Assembly: GCA_031264895.1 (NCBI GenBank) | Contig: JAISDI010000136.1 | Span: forward strand, 1-15,907 | Reading direction: 5' to 3' | Length of the DNA stretch: 15,907 bases | Source of the DNA: Endomicrobium sp. | GTDB lineage: Bacteria; Elusimicrobiota; Endomicrobiia; Endomicrobiales; Endomicrobiaceae | Shown here: in pieces, positions 7,104 to 14,986 of the stretch | How the letters are laid out: every line of letters begins with the position of its first letter | How positions within the stretch are numbered: position 1 is the stretch's first letter | Made by a program: the position numbers and the translations under genes | The notes under the pieces: model-generated | What the model was told of the DNA's origin: nothing | The model's database searches: none | What the model saw: the letters and a program-made list of their open reading frames with translations, nothing else

Positions 7104-9272
7104 ATGAGCAGCGGAGATAAAATAATCAACTGGATAACTTCGGATCTCAGCTTGCCGGAAGGCGGCGTGAGAAATACCGTAATAATGCTTAGCGAAGGCG
7201 ATACCGTTCCTTTCATATCGCGTTACAGAAAAGAAAAAACCGGCAATTTTGACGAAGTAAACATCAGAGATATTAACGATAAGCTTCAATATTATATAGA
7301 GTTGGAAACGAGGAAAGAAACAATTTTAAGCAGTATTGAAGAACAGAAGAAAATGACGCCGGAACTTAAAAAACAGATTGAAGAATGCAAAGAAAAAACC
7401 AAACTTGAAGATATATATCTTCCTTATAAGCCCAAACGCCAGACCAAAGCCACAATAGCCAAAGCCGCAGGGCTTGAACCTCTTGCAAACGAGATAATTG
7501 AACAAAAGCGCGGCATGAAAGAAAGCAGGGAAGAGATAATCAAACCTTATTTGAATACCGAAAAAGGCATAGATACCGCCGAAAAAGCGCTTACGGGCGC
7601 AATAGACATAATTGCAGAACAGATTTCCGACAATGCCGTTATGAGAGGCATTTTAAGAACTTTTATGACTGTAAACGGAAATGTCCGCTCAAAAGCCACA
7701 AAAGCCGCCGAAAATATAAAAACAAAATACGATATGTATTACGACTATGCGGAAGCGGTCAAAACTATTCCGGCACACAGGCTTCTTGCGATAAGGCGCG
7801 GCGCAAAAGAAAAAGTTCTGTCATGGAAAATAGATTTGGACGATGAAGCGGCTGTGGATCTAATACTGTCAAAAGTTATCAGAAACAAAGGAAACATGTC
7901 ATTATTTTACCCTGAACTTTTTACGGCTGTAAAAACTTCTTATGACAGGCACTTGTACCCTTCTCTTCAGGTTGAAATATTTCTTGCAAAAATGGAAGAA
8001 GCCGATAAAGACGCCATCGGCGTATTTGCTAAAAACGCTAAAAACCTTCTTCTTGCGCCTCCCGCAGGGCATAAAGTTATTATGGGCGTGGATCCGGGCT
8101 TTAGAACGGGCTGCAAAGTTGCCGTTATAGACGAAAACGGAAATTTCAAAGAATATCACGCCATATTTCCGCACGAGCCGGCTTCAAGAGTTAAAGAAGC
8201 CGAAGACATCGTTGTGGATTTAATTGAAGAATATTATGTTGAACTTATTGCCATAGGAAACGGTACGGCTTCTAAGGAAACTGTAACTTTCATTAATAAT
8301 GTATTGAAAAATCATACTTTTAAAATTCCCCCAAAAGTCATAGTAGTAAGCGAAGCCGGCGCTTCGGTTTATTCGGCTTCTCCTCTTGCTACTGCGGAAT
8401 TTCCAAATCTTGACGTAACGGTAAGGGGCGCTATAAGCATTGCCAGAAGACTTCAGGATCCGCTTGCCGAACTTGTAAAAATAGACCCAAAATCAATAGG
8501 CGTAGGCCAATACCAGCATGACGTAAACCAAATACACCTTAAAAAACAGCTTGACGGAACTGTTGAGTCCGCAGTTAACTTTGTAGGCGCAAATTTAAAT
8601 TCGGCTTCAGTCGAACTTTTGTCTTACGTTTCCGGGCTTAGCAAACTTGTCGCAAAAAACGTGGTAAATCACAGAGTAAAAAACGGATCTTTCAAAGATA
8701 AAAAAGAACTTTTAAAAGTGGCAGGACTTGGGGAAAAAACTTTCGTGCAGTGCGCGGGTTTTTTAAGAATTCCCGGCGGAACTAATCCTCTTGACAATTC
8801 CGGAGTTCATCCTGAAAGTTATACGGCAGTCGAAAGAATGTCTGCGGATTTGGGCGTTGACGTTGAAGGTCTCATAGGAAACGAAAACCTCATAAGCCGC
8901 ATAGAAGCAAAAAAATATGTTACCGAAACCGTCGGACTTCTTACATTAAATGATATAATACAGGAATTAAAAAAACCCGGTGTTGACCCGCGCAAAGATT
9001 TTTCAACGGCACAGTTCAGCGAGGATATAAATACTTTGGAAGATCTTAAAGAGGATATGGTTCTAAACGGCACAGTAACAAACGTAACGAATTTCGGCGC
9101 GTTTGTAGACATAGGCGTCCATCAGGACGGGCTTGTGCACATTTCAAAGCTCAGCAGCAGGTTTGTGACCAATCCGCACGAAGTCGTTTCAGTAGGTGAT
9201 ACCGTAAAAGTAAAAGTTTTAAAAGTAGATACGGAATTAAAAAGAATAAGTTTAGAGGTTGTGTGTCAATAA
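7104..9272 (+). CDS. tex: Tex family S1 RNA-binding transcription accessory protein
   Basis: This 722-aa protein matches Tex (bacterial Spt6-related), a cytosolic nucleic-acid-binding factor first tied to toxin expression and thought to act with RNA polymerase. Domains in order: N-terminal helical region with VPFISRYRKEKTGNFDE and YLPYKPKRQTKATIAKAAGLEPLA; a YqgF/RNase-H-like domain beginning MGVDPGFRTGCKVAVID near residue 327; the AISIARRLQDPLAELVKIDP and GVGQYQHDV block; helix-hairpin-helix around 538-560 (VAGLGEKTFVQCAGFLRI); and a C-terminal S1 domain at about 650-722 (NGTVTNVTNFGAFVDIGVHQ, DGLVHISKLS). All parts are intact and the length is usual. The ATG has GGGGAG at 7092-7097. The TAA overlaps the ABC gene start as TAATG. 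Confidence 0.97.
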   Translation: MSSGDKIINWITSDLSLPEGGVRNTVIMLSEGDTVPFISRYRKEKTGNFDEVNIRDINDKLQYYIELETRKETILSSIEEQKKMTPELKKQIEECKEKTKLEDIYLPYKPKRQTKATIAKAAGLEPLANEIIEQKRGMKESREEIIKPYLNTEKGIDTAEKALTGAIDIIAEQISDNAVMRGILRTFMTVNGNVRSKATKAAENIKTKYDMYYDYAEAVKTIPAHRLLAIRRGAKEKVLSWKIDLDDEAAVDLILSKVIRNKGNMSLFYPELFTAVKTSYDRHLYPSLQVEIFLAKMEEADKDAIGVFAKNAKNLLLAPPAGHKVIMGVDPGFRTGCKVAVIDENGNFKEYHAIFPHEPASRVKEAEDIVVDLIEEYYVELIAIGNGTASKETVTFINNVLKNHTFKIPPKVIVVSEAGASVYSASPLATAEFPNLDVTVRGAISIARRLQDPLAELVKIDPKSIGVGQYQHDVNQIHLKKQLDGTVESAVNFVGANLNSASVELLSYVSGLSKLVAKNVVNHRVKNGSFKDKKELLKVAGLGEKTFVQCAGFLRIPGGTNPLDNSGVHPESYTAVERMSADLGVDVEGLIGNENLISRIEAKKYVTETVGLLTLNDIIQELKKPGVDPRKDFSTAQFSEDINTLEDLKEDMVLNGTVTNVTNFGAFVDIGVHQDGLVHISKLSSRFVTNPHEVVSVGDTVKVKVLKVDTELKRISLEVVCQ

Positions 9273-11050
9273 TGGGAATTTCAGATAAAACGAAAAAATT
9301 GGCAGGAAGCAGCAAATTTATTGTCAAAATGAAAGGAATGTGGCCTTTTGTGAAGCCCATTTTCCCGAAAGTAGTGCTGGGTTTGCTGCTCACCATTCCG
9401 GTAGGAATGCTTGACGCTCTTATAGCGCTGTTTCTTAAACCTTACATGGACAATGTGATGGTGGCAAAAGAATCGTCGAATTTTATATACGTGCCTTTTG
9501 TGATCGTAGGCTTTACCATTGTGCAGGGCGTTTTCAACTTTCTTGCGGTTTATGTCAACGGCTGGACGGCAAATAAAATTACGCTCAATATCAAAAGAGT
9601 GTTATTTGAAAAACTTCTTTCTTTGTCGCCTGCATTTTTTGACAAAACAACTTCGGGATCGGTATTTTTCAGATTCTCAAAAGACGCGGAAACGGCGAGC
9701 AACGGCCTTATAAATAATGTGAAAACCATAGTTACGCGCGTTTTTTCGATAGTGTCGCTCGTGGCGGTTTTGCTTTACAATTCGTGGCAGCTTACCATTA
9801 TTTCGATATTTGTGCTAGGCTGCGCTTTTCTGCCTTTATACTTCGTTAAAAAAAGAATGAAAATGGTTTTTGAGAAATCAGTGTCCGTAGAAAGCGATTT
9901 GGTTACGGTTTATAACGAAGCGTTTGCCGGCAACAAGACCATAACCTCGTATAATCTGCAAAATCTTAAAATGGAAAATTTTGACGGTCTGCTCGGGAAA
10001 TCTTTCAATTTGAAAATGGCGCTTCTCAAAAACACGTCTTGGCTTTCTCCGGTAATGCACATAATTTCATCTTTTGGCGTTGCGGGCGTTGTGTTTTTCG
10101 GCACGTATCTTGTGATAAATGATACGATAACAAGCGGCAATTTCGTTTCGTTTCTGGCGGCTCTTATCATGCTTTACACGCCTGTTAAATCGATAGGCCA
10201 GCAGTTTGTGAGCATACAAGGTTCTTTTATGGCGATGGACAGAATGTTTAAAATGCTTGACTTGAAACCGAGCGTCAGAGACGCCGAAGACCGCACGCCA
10301 GTTGAGCTTAAAGGTTTTAACAAAGAGATAATATTCGATAAAGTTTCTTTTGGTTATGACAATTTTAAAATCGTTTTGAAAGAAATAAGTTTTACCGTAA
10401 AAAAAGGCGAAACCGTAGCTTTGGTCGGAAATTCCGGCGGCGGAAAAACGACTTTGATAAATCTTCTTATGAGGCTTTATAATTTAAAATCCGGAAATAT
10501 AATTATTGACGGACATAAGCTATGGCAGCTGTCTTTAAAATCTTTGAGAGAGCAGATTGCCATAGTGTTTCAGGATAATTTTTTATTCTCGGGAACAATA
10601 CGCGAAAACATAATGCTTGGAAACCCGAACGCCGGTGAAGAAGAACTTTCAAGAGCTGTGGATATGGCGTGTCTTGGCGAAGTTGTGGCCGGTTTTGAGC
10701 GCGGTCTGGATACCGTGATAGGCGAAAGAGGAATAATTTTATCGGGCGGCCAAAAACAGCGCGTAGCTGTGGCAAGAGCGATTTTAAAAAATGCGCCGAT
10801 AGTCATTCTTGACGAAGCGACAAGCGCGCTGGACAATAAGTCCGAAAAAGAACTTCAAAAAGCTTTTGACAATTTAATGAAAGACAAAACGATATTCGTT
10901 ATAGCGCACAGGCTCTCGACCGTGCAGCATGCCGATAAAATACTGGTTTTGGACAACGGAAAAATCGTCGAGATCGGAACGCACGATGAACTTCTTGCAA
11001 CGGAAAACGGAGTATATAAGCAGCTGTACCAAATCCAATTTAAAGCGTAA
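9272..11050 (+). CDS. MsbA-type ABC exporter (fused membrane and ATPase domains)
   Basis: This 592-aa half-transporter has an N-terminal six-helix exporter domain (about residues 25-310) followed by one nucleotide-binding domain. Visible motifs are Walker A GNSGGGKTT near residue 386, Q-loop IVFQDNFLFSGTIRENIMLG, signature LSGGQKQRVAVARAIL near 490, Walker B PIVILDEATSALD near 510 and switch-His VIAHRLST. It should act as a homodimer. Similarity in style to MsbA/lipid exporters suggests a lipid or glycolipid substrate, but substrates of this family cannot be read from sequence. I chose the ATG at 9272, which overlaps the tex stop in TAATG. A GTG at 9263 would add three residues and sits very close to AGAGG (9254-9258). 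Thirteen bases separate it from yajQ. Confidence 0.92.
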   Translation: MGISDKTKKLAGSSKFIVKMKGMWPFVKPIFPKVVLGLLLTIPVGMLDALIALFLKPYMDNVMVAKESSNFIYVPFVIVGFTIVQGVFNFLAVYVNGWTANKITLNIKRVLFEKLLSLSPAFFDKTTSGSVFFRFSKDAETASNGLINNVKTIVTRVFSIVSLVAVLLYNSWQLTIISIFVLGCAFLPLYFVKKRMKMVFEKSVSVESDLVTVYNEAFAGNKTITSYNLQNLKMENFDGLLGKSFNLKMALLKNTSWLSPVMHIISSFGVAGVVFFGTYLVINDTITSGNFVSFLAALIMLYTPVKSIGQQFVSIQGSFMAMDRMFKMLDLKPSVRDAEDRTPVELKGFNKEIIFDKVSFGYDNFKIVLKEISFTVKKGETVALVGNSGGGKTTLINLLMRLYNLKSGNIIIDGHKLWQLSLKSLREQIAIVFQDNFLFSGTIRENIMLGNPNAGEEELSRAVDMACLGEVVAGFERGLDTVIGERGIILSGGQKQRVAVARAILKNAPIVILDEATSALDNKSEKELQKAFDNLMKDKTIFVIAHRLSTVQHADKILVLDNGKIVEIGTHDELLATENGVYKQLYQIQFKA

Positions 11051-11063
11051 CGGGAGGAATAAA

Positions 11064-11561
11064 ATGGCGGACAAATTTTCTTTTGACATTGTTTCGGAAG
11101 TGGATATGATGGAAGTGGAAAACGCCGTAAATCAGGCGCTCAAAGAGCTTGCAAACAGGTTTGATTTCAAAGGCAGCAAATCTTCGATAGAATTTAACAA
11201 AAACGATAAAAAAATAACGCTTGTAGCGGACGACGATTTTAAAATGAAAGCTTTAAAAGACATACTTGAAGGACGTTTTGCAAAACGCTCAGTATCGATA
11301 AAATCTTTGAATTATAAAGCGCAGGAACATGCTTTTGAAGGTTACATAAGGCAGGTTGCGGAAATAATTTCAGGGCTTCCTTCAGATAAAGCAAAAGAAC
11401 TTTCAAAAATAATAAGAGATTCAAAAATAAAAGTCCAAACCCAGATCGACGGTTCAAAAGTCAAAGTCATTTCACCAAAAAAAGATGATTTACAGCAGGT
11501 AATAGCGTATTTGAAACAGATCAGCTTTTCTCTGCCGCTACAGTTCATAAATTACAGATAG
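11064..11561 (+). CDS. yajQ: YajQ family nucleotide-binding protein
   Basis: This 165-aa protein has the full YajQ (UPF0234) pattern: FDIVSEVDMMEVENAVNQAL, ELANRFDFKGSKSSIEF, a central LKDILEGRFAKRSVSIKSL, and the C-terminal IKVQTQIDGSKVKVISPKKD and LQQVIAYLK. Family members have two ferredoxin-like domains and bind nucleotides; some, such as Xanthomonas XC_3703, are reported c-di-GMP effectors. The role here is unknown. The ATG follows GGGAGG at 11052-11057. A longer open frame extends upstream into the ABC gene but lacks family similarity before MADKF. Likely co-transcribed with the exporter, 13 bases away. Confidence 0.95.
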   Translation: MADKFSFDIVSEVDMMEVENAVNQALKELANRFDFKGSKSSIEFNKNDKKITLVADDDFKMKALKDILEGRFAKRSVSIKSLNYKAQEHAFEGYIRQVAEIISGLPSDKAKELSKIIRDSKIKVQTQIDGSKVKVISPKKDDLQQVIAYLKQISFSLPLQFINYR

Positions 11562-11577
11562 AAAATAATATTCCGGC

Positions 11578-11597
11578 TTTTGCCGGCTTCGGCAAAA
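11578..11597 (+). terminator. Possible terminator hairpin after yajQ
   Basis: TTTTGCCG (11578-11585) and CGGCAAAA (11590-11597) form a perfect 8-bp stem with a GCTT loop, 16 bases past the yajQ stop. The A-rich and T-rich arms give the hairpin some U character, but what follows (ACGGCATTTTG) is a poor T-tract. A second T-run (GCGTTTTTTT, ending about 11635) lies further on without a clear stem. Best read as a weak or 3'-processing structure. The rest of the 11562-11803 gap holds the promoter described next and nothing else I can name. Confidence 0.45.
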
Positions 11598-11737
11598 ACG
11601 GCATTTTGTAAGATATACATTTTCAGCGTTTTTTTAGACAGACAAGAAAATAAAAGAAGCTTTTACCTGAAAAATATGGCGTACTAAAAATGAAAAGTAA
11701 TGCCATAAAATTCTTGTTGAAAATAATAAAAAACGCG

Positions 11738-11767
11738 TTGCAATGGCGGGATTATTTTTGTTATAAT
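11738..11767 (+). promoter_or_regulatory. Sigma70-type promoter for the REC-GAF / rlmD operon
   Basis: TTGCAA (11738-11743) and a perfect TATAAT (11762-11767) are 18 bases apart. Transcription would start near 11774, about 30 bases before the response-regulator ATG. The leader carries GGTGGA (11795-11800) as the ribosome site. No inverted repeat that would mark an operator is evident. Confidence 0.65.
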
Positions 11768-11803
11768 CTCGTTGTGTCTAAATAACTATTCAATGGTGGA
11801 ACG

Positions 11804-12895
11804 ATGGGTGTACAAAAAGGAAGAATACTTATTGTCGACGACGAACAAGGAATAAGAGACTTACTTATCAGCGAATTTTCAAAGGCGGGATACGAAGTTT
11901 TCTCAGCGGTAAACGGCGAAGAAGCCGTATCTAAGCTGAAAACCGAAAAAGCCGACATAGTAATTACCGACGTAAAAATGCCCAAGGTTGACGGGCTTGA
12001 ACTTCTCAAATTCATAAAAGAAAAAACTCCAGAAACGGAAGTGATAATAATAACCGGTTACGCAACGGTTGAAAACGCTCTTGACGCCATGAGAAGCGGC
12101 GCTTACGATTTTGTACAAAAACCTTTCAATATCGACGAACTTTCAGCTCTTGTCGAAAAAGCTTTGGAAAAAACCGAACTTAAAATGCTTCTTGCATTGT
12201 ATGAAAGCAGCAATGCGGTTTTTTCAAGCCTTAAACTCGAAGATTTATTTCCCGTAATGACTTCTCTGGTAAAAAAAGTAACATATTCCCAGGACGCTTC
12301 AATTTTTCTTCTGGACAATAAAGATCAGCTCTATCTTGCATATTCAACTTATTCCAGATACGTTCCCCAGAAAAAAGAAATCGAACTTTTGGCTTCAAAA
12401 CTTTACGACGAAAACAGAGTCGAGCCTTTATTTTTTGACACCGGCAGCGTTCCGTCCGGCCTTGACGGAATATTTGAACCGGATACCGAAGTAAAATCTG
12501 CGATTGCTTTCCCGATAATGCTTAATAATAAGATGATGGGCTATTTATTTTTGACGAAAACGACCGCCGCATCTTCTTTTGTAAGAGCTGATTTAAAAAA
12601 CACGGGCGTTTTTGTAGCGCAGATAGCGCAGTCCATAACAAACACGAAATTATATGAAAAACTTGAAGTCAAAATAGCCGAACTTGAACAAGCTTCAAAA
12701 GATTTGGATCAAATGAAAGATATGGTAAAATTACCTTCGGCAAAAGTGAGCGATACCGTACTTTTCATATCTGAAAAAGCCGAATATGTCGCTTCTCTAA
12801 AAGACGTTCCCCAGCCGGCAGTTACGGTTTTAAATGAAATAAAAAGCAAAGCTCTCCAATGCTTTCATGAAATAAAAATCCAAGAACAAAAATAA
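11804..12895 (+). CDS. Response regulator with REC-GAF architecture
   Basis: This 363-aa cytosolic protein begins with a complete receiver domain (about residues 7-125). The acidic pair is D12/D13, the phospho-acceptor D56 in VITDVKMPKVDG, T84 in IITGYAT, and K106 in VQKPF. A GAF-like domain follows, about residues 130-285: VFSSLKLEDLFPVMTSLVKK, DASIFLLDNKDQLYLAYST, then SAIAFPIMLNNKMMGYLFL. A helical, probably coiled-coil stretch near 285-310 (LYEKLEVKIAELEQASKDL) and a tail with no recognised domain complete it. No DNA-binding, kinase, AAA+ or GGDEF/EAL output is visible, and no histidine kinase is encoded in the window, so it is an orphan. The output is probably protein-protein. Its TAA overlaps the rlmD ATG as TAATG, so the two are translationally linked. 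GAF ligand unknown. Confidence 0.88.
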   Translation: MGVQKGRILIVDDEQGIRDLLISEFSKAGYEVFSAVNGEEAVSKLKTEKADIVITDVKMPKVDGLELLKFIKEKTPETEVIIITGYATVENALDAMRSGAYDFVQKPFNIDELSALVEKALEKTELKMLLALYESSNAVFSSLKLEDLFPVMTSLVKKVTYSQDASIFLLDNKDQLYLAYSTYSRYVPQKKEIELLASKLYDENRVEPLFFDTGSVPSGLDGIFEPDTEVKSAIAFPIMLNNKMMGYLFLTKTTAASSFVRADLKNTGVFVAQIAQSITNTKLYEKLEVKIAELEQASKDLDQMKDMVKLPSAKVSDTVLFISEKAEYVASLKDVPQPAVTVLNEIKSKALQCFHEIKIQEQK

Positions 12896-14247
12896 TGTCA
12901 TTAAAGAATAAAGTGATCAGCGTAAAGGCTGAGAAAATCGTCTTTCCGGGTCGTTGTCTATGCCGCTGCGAAGACGGAATAGCTCTGTTTACCGAAGGAC
13001 TTCTTCCGCAGGAAACCGCCGACGTGCTTGTCATTAAAGATAAAAAATCTTTCAGAGAAGGCATTGTAAAACTTATTACCTCAAAATCCGGCGAAAGAAT
13101 TGATCCCATATGTTCTTCTTTCGGCAAATGCGGCGGCTGCACTTTTCAAAATACGGACTATAAAAATCAGATAAAATACAAAAAAGCATATATAAACGAA
13201 CTTTTAAGCGTTTTCGGCGTGGAAATAGGCGAGATTCTTCCCAGTCCGGAAGTATGGAACTACAGAAATAAAATGGAGTTCAGCTTTTTCAATAATGAAG
13301 GCATTACGGATTTGGGTCTTCACTGCCGCGGAAGTTTTAACAGGTACGTTTCGATACCGCCGTGTTTTATCGCCGACGAAGATTTTCTAAAAGCCGCATG
13401 TGCGGTAAAAGATTTTGCAAACAAAAACGGTATTGCCGCCTACAATAATAAAACCCACGAAGGTTTCTTCAGACATCTGGTTTTGAGAAAAGCCAAAAAT
13501 AATAATCAAATGCTTGTTAATATTGTCACAACCGCGCTTGAAGAAAACCCAGCTTTTTTTGAACCGCTCATAAAAGAACTGGGGAAATTTGCCCAAAGCG
13601 TTTACTGGACGCAAAACTCAAAACTTTCCGACGCCGTCATTTCAGATAAACTCACTTTGCTTTTGGGAAAAGAAAACATAACAGAAAAATTAAAAGTCGG
13701 AGATAAAGATTTTTATTTTAATATCTCGCCTTTTTCTTTTTTCCAGACAAATTCAAAAGGAGCTGAAATACTTTACAATGAAGTTTTACATCTTTTAAAC
13801 CCTTCAAAAGACGAACTCTTGCTTGACTTATACTGCGGTACGGGCACTATCGGTATATGTATGGCGGATAAAGTCAAAAAAGTCATAGGAATAGAACAAA
13901 CTGCGTCAGCAATAGAAAACGCAAAAACAAACGCTCTGCTCAATAATATTGACAATGCCGATTTTTTTGCCTCAACGGCGGAAAAATGGGTAAAAGAAAA
14001 CAGCCTTACATTCGACGCCATAATCGTCGACCCGCCCAGAAGCGGCCTCACAAACGACATAATAAAATTTTTACTTGCTTCACAAGCAAGAAAAATAGTC
14101 TACGTTTCATGCAATCCCGCCACCCTTGCCAGAGACCTAACGTCAATAATTTCAGACGGAACATACATATTGAAAGCCATCACCCCGTTGGATATGTTTC
14201 CGCAGACATATCACGTGGAAAATGCAGTACTGCTGGAAAATAATTAG
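12895..14247 (+). CDS. rlmD: 23S rRNA (uracil-5-)-methyltransferase, RlmD/RumA type
   Basis: This 450-aa TrmA/RlmD-family enzyme transfers methyl from SAM to C5 of a uridine, in RlmD at 23S position 1939. The N-terminal TRAM-like region (about 1-65) binds RNA. Iron-sulphur ligands are C73, C79 and C82 (CSSFGKCGGC) plus C157 (IPPC), the four-cysteine set of E. coli RumA. The SAM site is LLLDLYCGTGTIGICMA near residue 308-324, followed by IVDPPRSGL (377-385). The nucleophile is C406 in YVSCNPATLARDL. The terminal base is E442 in TYHVEN. Complete. The family splits into RlmC, RlmD, RlmCD and TrmA; the cluster and length favour RlmD, though target uridine is not proven. The gene ends AAT-AAT-TAG, the stop lying inside repeat copy B. 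Its last 117 bases recur 244 bases downstream. Confidence 0.93.
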   Translation: MSLKNKVISVKAEKIVFPGRCLCRCEDGIALFTEGLLPQETADVLVIKDKKSFREGIVKLITSKSGERIDPICSSFGKCGGCTFQNTDYKNQIKYKKAYINELLSVFGVEIGEILPSPEVWNYRNKMEFSFFNNEGITDLGLHCRGSFNRYVSIPPCFIADEDFLKAACAVKDFANKNGIAAYNNKTHEGFFRHLVLRKAKNNNQMLVNIVTTALEENPAFFEPLIKELGKFAQSVYWTQNSKLSDAVISDKLTLLLGKENITEKLKVGDKDFYFNISPFSFFQTNSKGAEILYNEVLHLLNPSKDELLLDLYCGTGTIGICMADKVKKVIGIEQTASAIENAKTNALLNNIDNADFFASTAEKWVKENSLTFDAIIVDPPRSGLTNDIIKFLLASQARKIVYVSCNPATLARDLTSIISDGTYILKAITPLDMFPQTYHVENAVLLENN

Positions 14248-14320
14248 TAATGAGTAATTAGTAATTAGTAATTTAGGAGCGCTTGCGCGCAAATTAAGAG
14301 GTTCGCTTGCGCGAACATTT
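14241..14320 (+). repeat. MITE-like element copy B (right end missing)
   Basis: The left inverted repeat starts at 14241 and overlaps the rlmD stop codon. The copy has both hairpins: hairpin 2 GCGC-ttgc-GCGC (14279-14290) and hairpin 1 GTTCGC-ttgc-GCGAAC (14301-14316). Homology stops after GCGAACATTT near 14320. No right inverted repeat follows; instead an unrelated stretch leads into the duplicated rlmD tail. Same orientation as copy A. Confidence 0.8.
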
Positions 14321-14374
14321 ACTATCTGACTTCAACCTAGAGGAATAAAAAGTCATAAAATCACTCATAAAAAG

Positions 14375-14491
14375 AGAGATTTAATGACAATAATTTCAGA
14401 CGGAACATACGTATCGAAAGCCATCGCTCCGTTGGACATGTTTCCGCAGACATATCACGCGGAAAATGAATCACTACTAGAAACTAATTAG
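14375..14491 (+). pseudogene. Divergent duplicate of the rlmD 3' end
   Basis: These 117 bases align without gaps to 14131-14247, the last 39 codons of rlmD including the stop, at an exact 244-base offset. I count about 101 identical positions (86%). The frame is kept: it reads RDL, MTIISDGTYVSKAIAPLD, then MFPQTYHAENESLLETN and TAG. TYHVEN of rlmD becomes TYHAEN. Upstream homology stops at the AGAGA of the RDL codons. An ATG at 14384 with AAAGAGAG just upstream could give a 35-aa peptide, but without the SAM and Cys motifs it cannot be a methyltransferase. It is followed directly by repeat copy C. It is either a scar of a second rlmD allele or an attachment-type duplication. Confidence 0.8.
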
Positions 14492-14604
14492 TAGTTAGCA
14501 ATGAGTAATTGCAGAAAAAATGTTCGATAAAGCGAACCTATTATTTTGCGAGAAAGCGCTCCTAAATTACTAATTACTCATTACTAATTACTAATTACTA
14601 ATTA
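14485..14604 (-). repeat. MITE-like element copy C
   Basis: The left end TAATTAGTAGTTAGCAATGAG starts at 14485 and contains the stop of the rlmD-tail duplicate. The right end TACTCATTACTAATTA is followed by extra TACTAAT units up to about 14604. Hairpin 1 is GTTCG-ataaag-CGAAC (14522-14537), weakened by one mismatch. Hairpin 2 is degraded (GCGAGAAAGCGC). Orientation is opposite to copies A and B. Its right end and the following 20 bases form the leader of the four-helix-bundle gene. Confidence 0.8.
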
Positions 14605-14623
14605 ATAAAACAGGGAGGATTTT

Positions 14624-14986
14624 ATGGTTGATAATATACTGTATGAGAAGAGCAAATTGTTTGCGATAAGGATAGTAAAACTACAGAAATATTTATGTGA
14701 TAAAAAGAAAGAATTTATTTTATCAAAACAGATATTACGTTCTGGGACAAGTATAGGAGCAAACATAGCGGAAGCAGAATATTCAGTCAGCAGAAAAGAA
14801 TTTTTATCAAAACTTTATATAGCATTAAAAGAATGTGCTGAAACTCAATATTGGCTTGAATTGCTTTTCGATACAGGGTATATAACCAAAAAAGAGTTTA
14901 CAAACATTGAAGACGATTGTATAGAACTGCTAAAAATATTAAAAGCTATAACAAAAACAGTAAAAAATAAAGAAGACAATTATTAA
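14624..14986 (+). CDS. Four-helix bundle protein (S23 / 23S-IVS type)
   Basis: This 120-aa, all-helical protein matches the S23 / TIGR02436 four-helix-bundle group, related in fold to Avd of diversity-generating retroelements. Signatures are SKQILRSGTSIGANIAEA (residues about 34-51) and IALKECAETQYWLELL (about 66-81). No function is established; such proteins are often encoded in 23S rRNA intervening sequences, but here no rRNA surrounds it. Codon use leans to TTA, ACA, GCA and AGT, unlike the CTT, ACG and GCC preferred by the neighbours, which fits acquisition. The ATG follows CAGGGAGG at 14611-14618. The 58-base leader (14566-14623) is nearly the same as that of the PC4 gene. Its stop TAA (14984-14986) is the first base triplet of the next repeat, so it is packed between element ends. 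Confidence 0.9.
   Translation: MVDNILYEKSKLFAIRIVKLQKYLCDKKKEFILSKQILRSGTSIGANIAEAEYSVSRKEFLSKLYIALKECAETQYWLELLFDTGYITKKEFTNIEDDCIELLKILKAITKTVKNKEDNY

Noticed and set aside
10929..11063. Longer yajQ start inside the ABC exporter gene
   Set aside because: The added 45 residues show no YajQ similarity, while the internal ATG at 11064 has GGGAGG in place and starts the conserved MADKFSFDIVSEVD.
14384..14491. Functional small protein from the rlmD-tail duplicate
   Set aside because: An ATG with a weak ribosome site gives 35 residues, but they are only the C-terminal strand of a methyltransferase domain and carry no catalytic motif; more likely a remnant.
14131..14986. Diversity-generating retroelement: near-duplicate gene tails (template/variable-like) beside an Avd-related four-helix-bundle gene
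   Set aside because: The 12 differences over the better-aligned 104 bases are mixed transitions and a few transversions and are not confined to adenines in either copy. No reverse transcriptase is encoded in the window, and RlmD is not a typical variable-protein target.
14624..14986. 23S rRNA intervening sequence
   Set aside because: The four-helix-bundle family is found in such insertions, but no rRNA sequence flanks this gene; the neighbours are repeats and protein genes.
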